A stretch of DNA of 64,000 nt from Platerodrilus igneus (taxonomy: Eukaryota; Arthropoda; Insecta; Coleoptera; Lycidae), in the NCBI GenBank assembly GCA_036346225.1, contig JARFIW010000139.1, positions 62,001-126,000 on the forward strand, in the 5' to 3' direction. How positions within the stretch are numbered: the stretch's first letter is position 1; every line of letters starts with the position of its first letter. The translations under genes were made by a program, and so were the position numbers. Of the stretch, positions 49,864 to 61,250 are shown piece after piece. Under the pieces are notes generated by a model that was not told the DNA's origin, ran no database searches, and saw only the letters and a list, made by a program, of their open reading frames with translations.

Positions 49864-52085
49864 ACGTGGAAGTATAGGTTAAATAGGTCCAGATAATAAA
49901 ATTTTAAACACTGTGTATATTAGAAATAGGAGCAAATTATTTACGCGCCAAATTAATCAGTTTATATAGTGAAAACGGACGGCTATTAATATTTTTTCTA
50001 TTTTTAAATTGGAATGTTAAAATGGCATAAGGAAAGAAGCTTTTGAGTACATAAAAACTTAAGGATACGCATAAGTAATTATAATAATTTTAAATCAAAC
50101 GCATGAAAGCAGAAACAGAGTTTTCAAATATAGAAAATCAATAATGTTAAACGCAAATCTTTGCATTTACATAAAAGCAAACGTTTGTTTACAAATACTA
50201 AGAATGGCTAAACTAGGAATTGTTATTTTAAACGGTCGGTTGCTTCGAAGAACACCTGTTTGTTAAATGTCAGGAGCATGGAATCTTAAACGAACGTTAG
50301 CACAAAATTCTATGGAAGTTTGTTTGCAACGGTCAATGTATGAGCTGCTAAAATAACAAATGTCTTGAAGACTGAGTGAAATAAACGATCGATAATGTAA
50401 GACAGACAGAGAAACGTATAAAAAAAGCGTTGGTTACAAGTCACGGCTAAATACACGGGTAAATGTGAATTCCAACACGATATCGATTTTCTGTAGTTTG
50501 AAAGGGGTTTATAAACGCTACGATAAATATGTGCAGAACGGAGAAAAATAGCTGATAGATGAAGCGTTGTGACGAGGGAAACTATATCGTTGGTTGAAAG
50601 CTAGTCAGTTTGAAGAAGCGCGCGTCCGTTGAAAGATTAAACAAAATTCAGTGTATTATTATAATGATCCCGGGATTTTTCAAACGTTACGTTCGGAATT
50701 AAAAGAAGTGTTTTTAAAATAAGCTTTTCAGTGAAGAGAGGTTCCTTGAGGGGTTTAGAAAAGCATATAAATACTAGAACAAAGATATTGAGGCTCTCTT
50801 TCCTTTTAGATCTGAGACCGTACTTAGATCTGCAACGTAGTAATAGTATATGCTCTTACGGGTATTAATTATTGTGTATTCGGTAAAATTGCATACATCA
50901 TCCAGTTTGAAAATATGTAAAGCTGTAGTAACGTACCGCAAAAGTTGTAAAAGTGATATTGCACGAGTTGGTGCTGTTGTCTAGATAAAAGGTGCCGTTA
51001 CTACAACGACTCTATCGAATGAAGGGGTGCTGCTTGTGTAAGCGAAGCCTAAAGCTTAAATAGTATGCATGAAGTATATTTGATATGGAATGTTAATTTT
51101 GGTACAAGGTAAATATCTGGGTAAAAAAATAGAGGTGGTAGCAGAGATTTGGATGGTGAGGATCTGTTGGATCCAGGCATATTTGGTATGGAATGTTACG
51201 TTTAAGACAAGGCTAATATCTTGATAGAAAAATAGTAGTGGTGGCCGAGATTTGGATAGGTGGGGATCAGTGGATCCACGCATAATCAACGTAGATGCAC
51301 TCTACGACTAGGGTTTCTGGTTCCCATCTTTAAAGGTGACGAGAAACGAAAACTGCTCCAAGTAAAGAAACTGAATTTCCTGTTTTATGTATAAACATTT
51401 GTGTTGAGATATTTGTGTTTGAGTGTTTTGGCTTACTGGGAATGTATTTTATTACCTTAAAACTCGTTTAAAGGGGTGTATCTGCAGGACAATTAATTTT
51501 GATTATTAAAAAAGGTTTATTGATGATATATAAAAGTTTATTCATGCTATAAAATGTTGCTGTAAGGAGTAAACGGGTCTTTAAATTTGTTTTAATAAAA
51601 ATGCGAGGTGTAAAAGCATTTAGTGGAACTGGGTTATATTGAGCTCGAAATAGATCAGAATAAAGTCAAACTATGGTTGCATGTGGGGCCCATCTACCCG
51701 TATTTAATAGAATTTGTTGAAATATATTAAATTCGAGGACTTTAAAGTATTTAATGATTGAGGTGGTAACAGTTTTAGCAAACTGTCTGTACCAAGGTGT
51801 AACTATTTTATTAATAATGGAAACTTGTGAATATGTGTAAATAAAAAGGTTGTATGTTCTGTTGCATTATTTTAGTGGTAATTTCATTTGACTGTGTTTG
51901 TGAGAAAGGAAGGTGCTTAGGAGGGTAGGTATTTAAGAAAAAGCCGATTGCTGAGCTAGCTAGGGTGAGCAGACATAAGGAAGCGTTCAAAAAGGGAGTG
52001 TAGGAAAAAAAAAATTTTATTATTTTTTTCAGAAAATTTTATGCTGGCCCAAGCGTGGGCGAGATTTTAAAAGAGTTCCACGGCA

Positions 52086-52131
<46 letters not shown>

Positions 52132-52175
52132 CTATAATTATAGGGTAGTTTAGAGGTAGGTTAAGTCATAGGGGT
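49776..52175. repeat. Inverted terminal sequences flanking two (TA)n arrays
   Basis: The sequence before the array at 49822-49861, read in reverse, is TTGCTATGATAATAGGGTAA continuing to GGGTCGTAC. The sequence after the array at 52091-52129 is TTGCTATAATTATAGGGTAG continuing to GGGTCGTAG. The homology lasts about 50 bp and then fades. Two copies of one element end in opposite orientation therefore border a 2.2-kb segment that has no recognisable gene. Confidence 0.7.
51072..51286. repeat. Two-copy tandem duplication of about 108 bp
   Basis: TATGGAATGTTA, ATATCTTG or ATATCTGG, AAAAATAG, GAGATTTGGAT, GGGGATC or GAGGATC, and TGGATCCA occur in the same order in both halves. The minus-strand ORF through it reflects the duplication. 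Confidence 0.8.
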
Positions 52176-52179
52176 CGTA

Positions 52180-53660
52180 GAATAAACAAAAGAAACTTCC
52201 AGTTAACAAAAGCACATAATTACAGATATTATAAGAGTAAATAGGTCATTATACATATTGTTAGTTGAGAGCACACCGTATACAATAGTACAAGAGATTA
52301 AACGCATAAGAAATAGAAATATCCAAGAGTAGTTACGAGCAAAGATAAGATTTAAAAACGTAACGAAATGCGTCATAATTAAGGAAAATCAACGGAAAAC
52401 CTATATGAATTAGCTTGATAAATATTTAACAAGTGCGTTAAATATATCATCGTATATGCAGGCTAAAATTATGCATTACTTGAATAAATCGTACGTGACA
52501 TAAAGTACTACATTTGTTCAAAAATCCAATTTAACTAGGAAATACACAAACACCAAATTTATTTCTGTTTAGATTAGAATAAGCAAACAACAATGAATAC
52601 GTGACTTAATAAACGAAAACTCGTGGGATTTGTCAATTAAATATCATGGTAGGTAAATGTATACGTGACGATTTAAGCATTCATCTAAATATTTAAACTA
52701 TACAATTGGTAAAATTTCCCGGAGTACACAAAAGATGAAGACAAATGGTGTCGTCTCAACACGTGAAAATAACGAATAGAAAACAAAAGGCAAGGCTTAT
52801 AAATACGATAACAATTGAGCGACGAGTTTAGTATACGTTTTAAACTGGGCGATCGCGATACTCAGAAGTGCTAAATTATTTACGTAACCAGTCATACGAA
52901 AGTAAATGAAAATCATTTTATAAAAGTGTAAAAATTGTGCGCAAGTGAGCCAATATATTGTAGACGTAAGTAAACAACAATTTAGTAAAAATATACAATT
53001 TCTAACATAAATAAAACAAAGCTCTGGAGACGACTCTGGAGATTACTCTGGTTAATCATCTCCTGTTAAATTAATTTTGGTAATCACTGCCATGGTAAAT
53101 GTTCTATTACTGTTTTGTTAATTACGGAGATAGAAAACTTTTTATTTACTGATATACAATTTGAATCTTAAATTGGATTGACTTATGGGATTTTAAATAA
53201 CGATTTAAATAGTATTGTGGTTTTGATGTCGACCTCCAAATTTGACTCTAAATATTCAGACTGGACACGAAAACTCTTGGGGGATGCAGAGAAACTACTG
53301 AGCCATTGCAGGTTAGCTATATTGATATCATTTATTTCTATAAACTGTTTTAATTCAATACTTTTTCGCAAATGTAAGAGTTAACAAAACAGGGGTTTCT
53401 TTGATCAATTTATGAAAGGTAATATGCATCTTGAAACGTTTCAAAAGTCTCTAAATATAACAAAAGGCTCGTTTTGCTGGCTTCAATTTCTTAAATCTGA
53501 TATATGTAAATATTCTGAAAAAGGGAAAGATTTTAAAAAAGTTGTAAATATTTAATCATTATATTGTGTATTGTAGAATTGGTTTATTCAATTGAATCAG
53601 CTAGTTAAAGCAAAAAAAATCCATAACTTAACATTTCACATTATAAGTGCTTGATTAATA
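52180..53660. other. AT-rich sequence, no gene recognised
   Basis: Only short chance ORFs, including an overlapping pair near 53180-53380, are present. Confidence 0.4.
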
Positions 53661-53668
53661 AAAAGGGG

Positions 53669-53886
53669 ATAACACAGCATTTTATGATAGACCCAATCGT
53701 GGGACAGGTATATCACAGCATTTTATGTCATGCCCAACCGTGAGGCTAAAAATAAATAAAACCATCGTAGGGGCTGGTGAAATATCACAGCATTTTATGT
53801 CGCCCAAAATCGTGGGGCGAAAATATCATAGCATTTTATGGTCTGCCCAACCGTGGGGCCTAATATAAGGGGATATCACAGCAATA
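53669..53886. repeat. Array of hairpin-bearing CACAGCATTTTATG units
   Basis: Units start near 53672, 53713, 53784 and 53825, with a fifth partial at 53874. Each has CACAGCATTTTATG or CATAGCATTTTATG followed by a small hairpin such as GCCCAACCGTGGGGC. A single related copy is at about 52035-52062 (ATTTTATGCTGGCCCAAGCG). Confidence 0.85.
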
Positions 53887-54300
53887 TATACATCTATTGG
53901 CGCCACAGAAATCACATGCAATTAAAATCCAGATAGTAGAAAAAATAAGATTTTGTGCCTGTATATTCTACCAAAGATACTTATACGTTTAAAACGATCA
54001 ATAGCTTCAGTATAAAAGATATTCATCATAAGTGATCCAATTCGATAGTAGCAAAACATATTTTAATGCTATAAATATGTAATTTATCAATACAATACAT
54101 CGCCGCATGTGCTGTGCAGGATTATAGAATATAGTATATTAAAAGTTAATAGTCCTGAACTGTAGAGGGCGTAAACTGTTTTAAAAAGTTCTAGATATTC
54201 TATACTAGAACCAGATTTTGCTTAGGTTGCCATTACAGCAACAATAGATAAAGCAGTTCTATCTAATAAAAAATTTCCAAAAGTTTCAAAGTATCGGTTC

Positions 54301-54433
54301 CTTCTTAATCTTCTTTGGGGATCGTTAATTAATAATTATTTTGAAAACGATCCTAAGTTATGGATCGAAACGTTAATAAAGATAATTTTAAAAACTATGA
54401 GTGGTTTAATCCCCAAAGAAGATTAAGAAGAAT
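54301..54433. repeat. 22-bp inverted repeat around a GAAACGTT motif
   Basis: CTTCTTAATCTTCTTTGGGG at 54301-54320 is the reverse complement of the sequence near 54414-54433. Between them, at about 54347-54377, CGATCC pairs with GGATCG and is followed by AAACGTT. This resembles the end of a hammerhead core lacking the CTGATGA box. Confidence 0.75.
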
Positions 54434-54639
54434 ACTAAACAAACCACAACAAACATACAGGGAGTATTTACAAGTATCAGTTCCTGTCTTTTCTAATGAT
54501 CAAACACGTCATCCTTATAAAGCCAGGACTCCATTTACACTTTCATTTAAAATTATTTAATTATCTAATCTAATTATAAACAATTAATTTAAACACTCAT
54601 GAACTCATTAAGTTTAAACAAGTTTCTACCCATTTCATC

Positions 54640-55085
54640 GCAAAATATTTGCGTACAATTGTTCTGGATATATAGGTTAAAGCATACATTTGTCGCATTT
54701 GTTATCCACATAATATAGCCAACGCTTCTTTTTAGCAGGTTATAGTCGCTCACACGCAGATTTATAATATGCTTTGGTGTGAATTTGGACCATACGGCAT
54801 GTAATTTGTCAGTAATATCCGTTTTCCTGCAGTTGCTTTTATGCACATCCTTCCAGTTACGATTCGACTATTAAAGCGTTTTGATAACGAAAATGATGAA
54901 TATTATTTACATATTTCAGTGGCATGTGAGAAAGCGGTATTTGTCACATTGCCAAAATTGTTTTGTAGTCAACAATGTACACACATTAATGCCGAAAATA
55001 GAACGCTCAACTATGTTTATACGTAAATTGATAGAAAGAGATCCATTGCCAACAAATATTTTCTAACGACACTTTACACTTTCCA
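54640..55085. repeat. Dispersed repeat, second copy at 62685-63090
   Basis: Both segments share ATTAAAGCGTTT, ATGAATATTATTTACAT, TTGCCAAAATTGTT or TTGTCAAAATTGTT, and the upstream GTTATCCACATAAT or GTTATCCGCATAAT in the same order and orientation. No coding family is recognised. It could be a non-autonomous transposon. Confidence 0.7.
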
Positions 55086-55235
55086 AGAACAGTAGGGTTA
55101 TTCATACCACATATTTTACAGTAAACAAAATTTTCCTTGCAGCTTCAGCTTCGAACCCATTTGTGGTAAATCCTGACTTTATTCACTTGTTTGACAGTTG
55201 CATGATAATTCTATACATCATGCCCCGTTAATTAT

Positions 55236-55262
55236 ACAGGGTGTCCAGAAATGCTCTTCACA
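55236..55262 (+). mobile_element. Possible mariner-type terminal sequence
   Basis: ATACAGGGTGTCCAGAAATG resembles the outer end of mariner-type terminal repeats. I found no matching partner end, so this is a low-confidence note. Confidence 0.25.
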
Positions 55263-56310
55263 AAAGAAAACTGCAAATTCTAGAGCTCACTTCATGTCCA
55301 TTTGATGTAAATTACCAAAATGGTCGAAAATGTAGACAAAGCTGTAGTTGCTCCCATGTATTGCATTGCTAAAACTGTAAAAAAAAGTGTATCAGTGTAT
55401 AAAGTGTTTTAGTATACTGCACATATCATGTAGCGAAAAAAGGCTTATTTTTAGTGACACTAAAGGTAACAAAGTGTGTAGATGCGATAAATGTTTTCCT
55501 ACAATCTCAAACACAAAGAACTCGTGGAAATTAATAGATAACGAAGATCTCAATACAAAACTGGTTCAACTTGACGCTTCAACTATAAAAACACCTGTTG
55601 ATAAGCAAATACATAATTATAATAAAAATTATGCCATTCAAATTCTTAAATTTAGTAGGAGTTCTGACTACAATAATATTGTTGAAAATTTAGGTGTTGA
55701 GAAGATTTCAAATCTAGTAAAACAAATTAAAGAATTACAACAGCAATTAAACATAATAACATTGTCGAAACCTGTCCTGGATAGTTATATATTAATAAAT
55801 AGGTTTCAAATGTCATCATCATTAGGTCTTCACTTCTGGAACTGGTTAGACGCGTACCATCATTGTTTCCTATTCTGAACTAACCTACAAATTTTTCTGA
55901 AATTTACACAGTCTGCATCTAGCACTATCTGATCTAGGTCAACATCTACCTCTTTTTTTCCTATCTCTGCTTGTAATATATCTCATACTATTCCCAAAAA
56001 TCCCTTAGAACGTATTCTGCCCTTCTACTTCTCTTATCTTTTTTCCCAGATATCCTTGTTCCCCTACTATTTCTATAACCTATTTGTTATTATCTTTGTC
56101 TGTCCATGCTATTGTCCTCATACATCTGAAGCACAGCATTTCAAAAGGCTGCTACCGTTTTTCTGTCTGCGTTTCAGACTGCCCGTATTTCATAGGCATA
56201 CTGTGATGTGCTCCACACATACGCTTTGAACAATTTTCTTCTTGTTCTATGTTTGTTGTGTTTCCTCATAGGCGCTGTTCTTTCTTGTTAGATGCCGTTC
56301 GGTCACCTTC

Positions 56311-56872
56311 TATTGTTTTACAATTATATACCCTATTTCTCCGACCTTCAGTGGTTGTGAATGGAGGTAAGCAGCCTGTGGCTGCCAAGTTCCCCCAACA
56401 CTTAACCATTTACCGATTTATTATATTTTCCAATATATCTTTTCGCACTTTCAACATTAGTTGCAGATATTTCGCAACCAACAACTAGTTGTTTATTATA
56501 CTAATCACCAGATTTATCTGCGCTTATTTTTTCGTCATTAGGTTTTCCGTCTCAAAACTGGTTGGACCCGTACCTGCACTTATTTATATTCTGAGCTAGC
56601 CTACATAGTTCCCTAAAATTCTCACACAGCATGTGTATACAGCTCGTTCCACTTCTATTGTTTTCTAATTTTATGCCCTATTTCACCGAGATTCAGTGAA
56701 GGTGGTTAAGCAACTTGAGGCTACCAAGATCCCCCAACACTTAGACATTCGCCGAAATAATGGTTTTCCAGTAAATCCTTTCACACACTTAACATTATTC
56801 GAGAATATTGCCCAACCAATTCTTGTAGTTACTTATAATAATCATCGTGTTTAAGCACAGTTATCTTTTCGT
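56311..56872 (-). repeat. Tandem ~345-bp units: LINE 3' end plus unknown 220-bp sequence
   Basis: The 3' end of the LINE (ACTGGTTGGACCCGTACCTG or close variants) occurs at 55813, 56528 and 56873. Between them are two copies of a 220-bp sequence holding GCTGCCAAGTTCCCCCAACAC (56374) or GGCTACCAAGATCCCCCAAC (56722). The period is about 345 bp. The 220-bp part is not recognised. Confidence 0.8.
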
Positions 56873-57169
56873 CATTAGTTTATCCATCTTGGGATTGGTT
56901 GGATGCGTACCTGCATTGATTTCTATTCTGGGCTAGCCTACACATCTCCCTGAAACTCCTGCAGCCTACATCTTTTACTATCTATGTGCAGTAGTCTAAC
57001 CTAGGTCTGCCTCTTCTTCCCTTTTTTCCTATCTCTGCTTCTAATATATTCCGCACTATTCCCTCATGCCACAGTATGTGACCTATCATCCTACCTTTCC
57101 TATTTTTTACCGTTTTCTACATATTTCTTTCTTCCCCTACCATTTTTAGTACCTCTTCGTTCTTAACTT

Positions 57170-59340
57170 TGTCTGTTCATGAAAACTTCATTATACGTCT
57201 GTAGCACAACACTTCAAAGGCTTCTGCCTTTTTCTTGTCCGCTTCTCATACTGTCCAGGCTTCACAGCCGTACAGTGCTGTGCTCCACACATATGTTTTA
57301 AGCAATCTTTTCCTTGTTTCTATGTTTGTGGTCTTTGAGCACAGTAGTTGCTTTTTCTTGTTAAATGGAGCCCGACTTTGTGCTAATCTTTGTTTTATAT
57401 CTTTTGTGCTTTTCCCATCTTGCGTTATTTGGCTTCCTAGGTAGCAGAAATCTTTAACCTCTTGTAAGTTCGTGTTACATACTTGTATTCTTGTTTTTGA
57501 TTTATTTTCCCCACCTTTGCATACTAGAACTTTAGTTTTATTTTTGTTAACTTTCATACCGTATCTCTCTGCTAGAACTGTTTCCATTTTATTAAGAGTA
57601 GTTTCAAACTCTTCCTTGCTAGATGCTAATACCTCTATATCATCTGCAAATCTAAGAATATCAATCTTTTGTCGTTGCATAACAATTCCAAATGTCTTCC
57701 TGCATTTGACAGTATTCATTGCTTCTTCTATGTACAAGTTAAAAATCAATGGGGATAGGGCACATCCCTGTCTCACCCCTTTCCTAATGTTTACTTCTCT
57801 ACGTTCCTGTCCTAATTCTATTACTGCTGTTTGCTCTTTGTATAAGCTATGTACTATTCGTCTATCCCTATAACTCATTCCAATCTTTTTGAGTATTTCA
57901 AACATTTTTTTCCATTTTACATTGTCGAATGCTTTTTCCGGATCTACAAACCCTATATACACGCTTTCCCCTTTTTCTATTGTTTTCTCCATTATCACTC
58001 TCAGAGCTAAAATAGCCTCCCGTGTTCCCCTGTTTCGCCTAAACCTAAATTGGTCTTCTCCTAGTATTTTTTCCGCCCGTTTTTCCATTCGTCTTTGCAC
58101 AATTCTAGTTAATATTTTTGAGACGTGTGCTGTCAAACTTATTGTTCGAAAATTTTCACATCTATCCGCGCCTTTCTTTTTTGGTATAGTTACTATGATG
58201 CTACGTTTGAAATCTTTGGGTATCTCGCCTGTCTCATACATATAGCTGACAAGTTGGAAGAGACGTTCTGTTACTGCTTGTCCAGCTGCTTTTAGAGTTT
58301 CTGCTTGCACCTTATCTGTACCCGGCGCCTTACTATTTTTCAGACTCTTTAATTCAAACTCATTTCTAAGTATAGGATATCCCAAGTCATCATTTTCAAT
58401 GTCTCATTCCTGTTCTAATGCAGTTAGTTCCTCTCCTGCATATAAATTCCCTATATATTCTTGCCATCTATCCACTTTCTCTACGTTTTTTATGATGACG
58501 TTTCCTTGTGCGTCCCTTATATTTTTGCTATACGGTTTTATATCCCTAAAATTCATTCTAATTAAGTTGTATGCTTCGTCTTTCTTTCCTATTTTCATCT
58601 TCGTCTGTACCTCTTTGCACTTTTCGTCAATCCATTGTTCTTTAGCTTTCCTGCATCTTCGAATAATTTCCCATTTTATGGCTTTGTATCTCTGTTTTCC
58701 TGTTTAGTCAGATTTATTTTTGTATTTTCGTCTTTCTTCTAATAAATTCAGGATATCCTTTGTTATCCATGGTTTCTTATTTTCTTTTTGTGTATACCCC
58801 AGAATATCTCTGGCCGCCATGTCTATGCTGGATTTAATGTTATTCCATTCTGTTTCTACTTCCTTAATATCAGATATTTTCCCGATATCTTTGAGCAACT
58901 CATTTGACTTTTTTTCGAATTTTTTTTGAATATCTCTATCTTTTAGTTTCTCTAAGTCCAAGTGCCTCTTTCCGTTTCTTTTTGTCACATTCTTAAATTT
59001 AAGTGCGGCCTTCATAATTACGATGTTGTGGTCAGTATCTATATCTGCTTCTGGGTAGCTTCTACAGTCTTTTACTTGATTTCTAAACCGTTGTCTAACA
59101 AGAATGTAAGGTATTTGATATCTTCCTATATCTCCTGGCATCTTCCACGTATATCGTCATCTAGCATGATGTTGAAATAATGTGTTTGTGATGATTAAAT
59201 TGTTCTTGTCAAATATTCTACCATCCTATTTCCCCTGTCGTTTCTCGTGCCTAAACCAAATAAACCTACTATCGCTCCTTCCCTACCCTCACCTACCACG
59301 ACATTAAAATCCCCCGTAATTATTAAATTTTCATGTCCTT
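57170..59340 (-). pseudogene. LINE ORF2: endonuclease C-terminus and reverse transcriptase
   Basis: The endonuclease part (about 59340-58704) has RNDRGNRMVEY, IPYILVRQRFRNQVKDC and IDTDHNIVIMKAALKF. The RT (58385-57246, 379 codons open) has KNSKAPGTDKVQAETLK, KGADRCENFRTISLTAH, GEDQFRFRRNRGTREAILAL, GFVDPEKAFDNVKW, VRQGCALSPLIFNLYIEEA and the catalytic ILRFADDIEVLASS. The C-terminal ALYGCEAWTV block is followed by a stop. Clade assignment is uncertain. The long open RT implies a fairly young copy. Confidence 0.85.
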
Positions 59341-60383
59341 TTACGTATCTTAATGTCTTCGATATCTTTGTAGATGGCTTCTACCTCTTCAAATGAAGAA
59401 GTTAAAAATAGATATGTGCACATTATAGATAATCTAAAAGATAAATATACTAATAGTCAACAAGATTCTCACAAAACACCATTAAATCACAGAAAAGATA
59501 CCACAACCCATTAAAATAAATTAAATCCAACTGGGTATGTATTGAAAACTATTGAATCGAATACTCAGCTTAAAACTCTCAAAATGAAAAACATAAGGTT
59601 CTGCTATTAGCCGATGACGAGGGTCGACACTTAAGTAATGCTTTATCTAATCATATTGGTAAAAATTTCAATATTCAATGTTTATTTAAGCCAAATAAGT
59701 CGCTCCAAAAAATTGTTAGATCTTACCAAAAACGACTTCGTAGTTATAATTGGTGGTTTCAATAATATTCTAAATCAACATATAGTTAACTATATAATAA
59801 TTAGGAATATATGTAAAAAAGTTGGTAATGTTAATGTTTTTTATAACTATTCCATATTCATATGTGACCAGATCAAATAAATTTAATGATTATGTGTATG
59901 CAGCTAATACCATGCTATGTAATGCAGTAGTTAGGCTTAGAAGAATATATTCCCACTATGGGCATTTTCGGAAACTTACTCGGATCACTTACACTAGTAA
60001 TCGTGGCGTTGCTTAACTAAGAGTTACTAACTTACCCGTGTTCGTTTACCCACGGTTAGTTACCAGGATCAATGATCCGTGTTACCCTGCTGCTTAGGCA
60101 GAGTCAAAAGTAACCTGATTAGATGCGCATGCGTTTAACGCAGTTGACATCTTATTATTCCATACAGTGTTTGTTTGGTTGTTGTCGTTTTACTACATCT
60201 GAATTTTGCAACAGCATTACATTAATACAAGATCACTTGTAATAAAACATGTTCGTAAGAATCATTCTCTTAAACAGGTCTACATTGGTAAGCTTTATTA
60301 GTTTAATGTGAAAAAAGAATAGAGCATTCTGTATTTTAGAGCATACTTTCAACAATGATGAAGAGCCTGAAAGTGCGGCAGAT

Positions 60384-61036
60384 ATGGGTGCAGAAGAATT
60401 TATTAATGATCAATTCTCTATTGGCACAGAAAGCACCCTTACGAATAGAATAGACTTGTCAGGAGCAATTTCTGAGAAAGTTAACTGGAGTCAACAGCAA
60501 GTATTGTTACTTCTAGATATGTATAGAAAATATTCTCATAAATTTGAGGATAAGAATACAACAAATAAAGCACTCTGGAGGTTAATAGCACAGAAAATTG
60601 GTGAAATAAATGGTAATACTTTTACCGCTCAGCAGTGTGAAAAAAAGTTTAAAAATATGAAAAAAACTTATAAAAAAATTCGCGATAATAACGGCCAAAG
60701 CGGGCGAGGTTCCACAACATGGCTGTTTTTAAACATGTGGAGAAACATTTTCAAAAAACTCCAGAAATACAGCCGTTGCGTGTAATTAGTACTTTAGAAG
60801 AAAGTGTTTTGGGTTCTTCCAAGTTTAATGAAATGTCTCGACATCCCATTAGTACTAACTCTAATTGCCCTATAAATAATAGTAAAAAAAGAACAAGCGA
60901 AGGCCAAAAAAAACCCGAATGGTTTAAAGAATTTCGCTTTGAGTGCCAAGAAAGGCATAATGATAAAATGGTTAGGCAAGACAAATTCCTGTCTTTGCTA
61001 AAGAAATTAGTTAAAAAGGAGGACCGATGTTTCTAA
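60384..61036 (+). pseudogene. Harbinger Myb/SANT-like DNA-binding protein (one frameshift)
   Basis: The first frame (60384-60785) carries a Myb-like domain: NWSQQQVLLLLDMYRKY, LWRLIAQKIGEING and QQCEKKFKNMKKTYKKI. A frame change near 60720 leads to FKHVEKHFQKTPEIQP and a basic C-terminal part that stops at 61036. PIF/Harbinger transposons encode just such a protein, which binds the ends and helps the transposase. An acceptor-like TTTTAG at 60335 and open frame upstream of the ATG suggest an earlier exon. It converges with the transposase 215 bp away. Confidence 0.8.
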
Positions 61037-61250
61037 AGTTTCATTATTTGTATGTAATATCAGTTGGCATTCATTTTCATTATACTTGGTTATTTTATAT
61101 TGAAAAATATATTATGTTTAAAGACTTGTCTAGTTTTATAAGTATAAACGTTGACTGATAATTATATCAGTAAAGGGTATAAATGAATTGCAACCACTTG
61201 TATTAATATTTTTTTATTAAGAGTATAAAGACTATTTGATAAATATGTAG

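Larger units (their letters stand above)
55813..59387 (-). mobile_element. Inserted endonuclease-RT LINE with 8-bp target duplication
   Basis: TTCAAATG occurs at 55805-55812 and again at 59388-59395, flanking the element exactly. On the minus strand it starts inside the endonuclease domain and ends with TAATGATGATGAC at 55813. Such 5' truncation with a direct repeat is the normal result of LINE insertion. The 3' region contains extra partial 3' ends (see 56311-56872). Confidence 0.75.
55387..60016 (+). pseudogene. LINE ORF1 with PHD finger and SGNH-like domain, split by insertion
   Basis: The first part (55387-55804) has a PHD-like cluster (YQCIKCFSILHISCSEKR, then CRCDKCF) and a coiled-coil-like NLVKQIKELQQQLN. 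The second part (59396-60016) has EEVKNRYVHIIDNLKDK and LLLADDEGRHLSN, LTKNDFVVIIGGFNN and SNKFNDYVYAANTM in changing frames. LLLADxxGR and VVIIGGxN blocks fit the esterase-like (SGNH) domain known from some CR1-type ORF1 proteins. The two parts are separated by the minus-strand LINE at 55813-59387. There are frameshifts besides the insertion. Confidence 0.65.

Noticed and set aside
53178..53384. Pair of overlapping ORFs on opposite strands
   Set aside because: Both are short, neither has a recognisable motif, and mirrored ORFs of this size are expected by chance.
57472..59180. Several plus-strand ORFs of 69-133 codons
   Set aside because: They are shadows of the minus-strand LINE ORF2.
60030..60120. 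GGATCAATGATCC palindromic area as Harbinger terminal repeat
   Set aside because: No matching inverse sequence was found beyond the transposase end near 62.3 kb.
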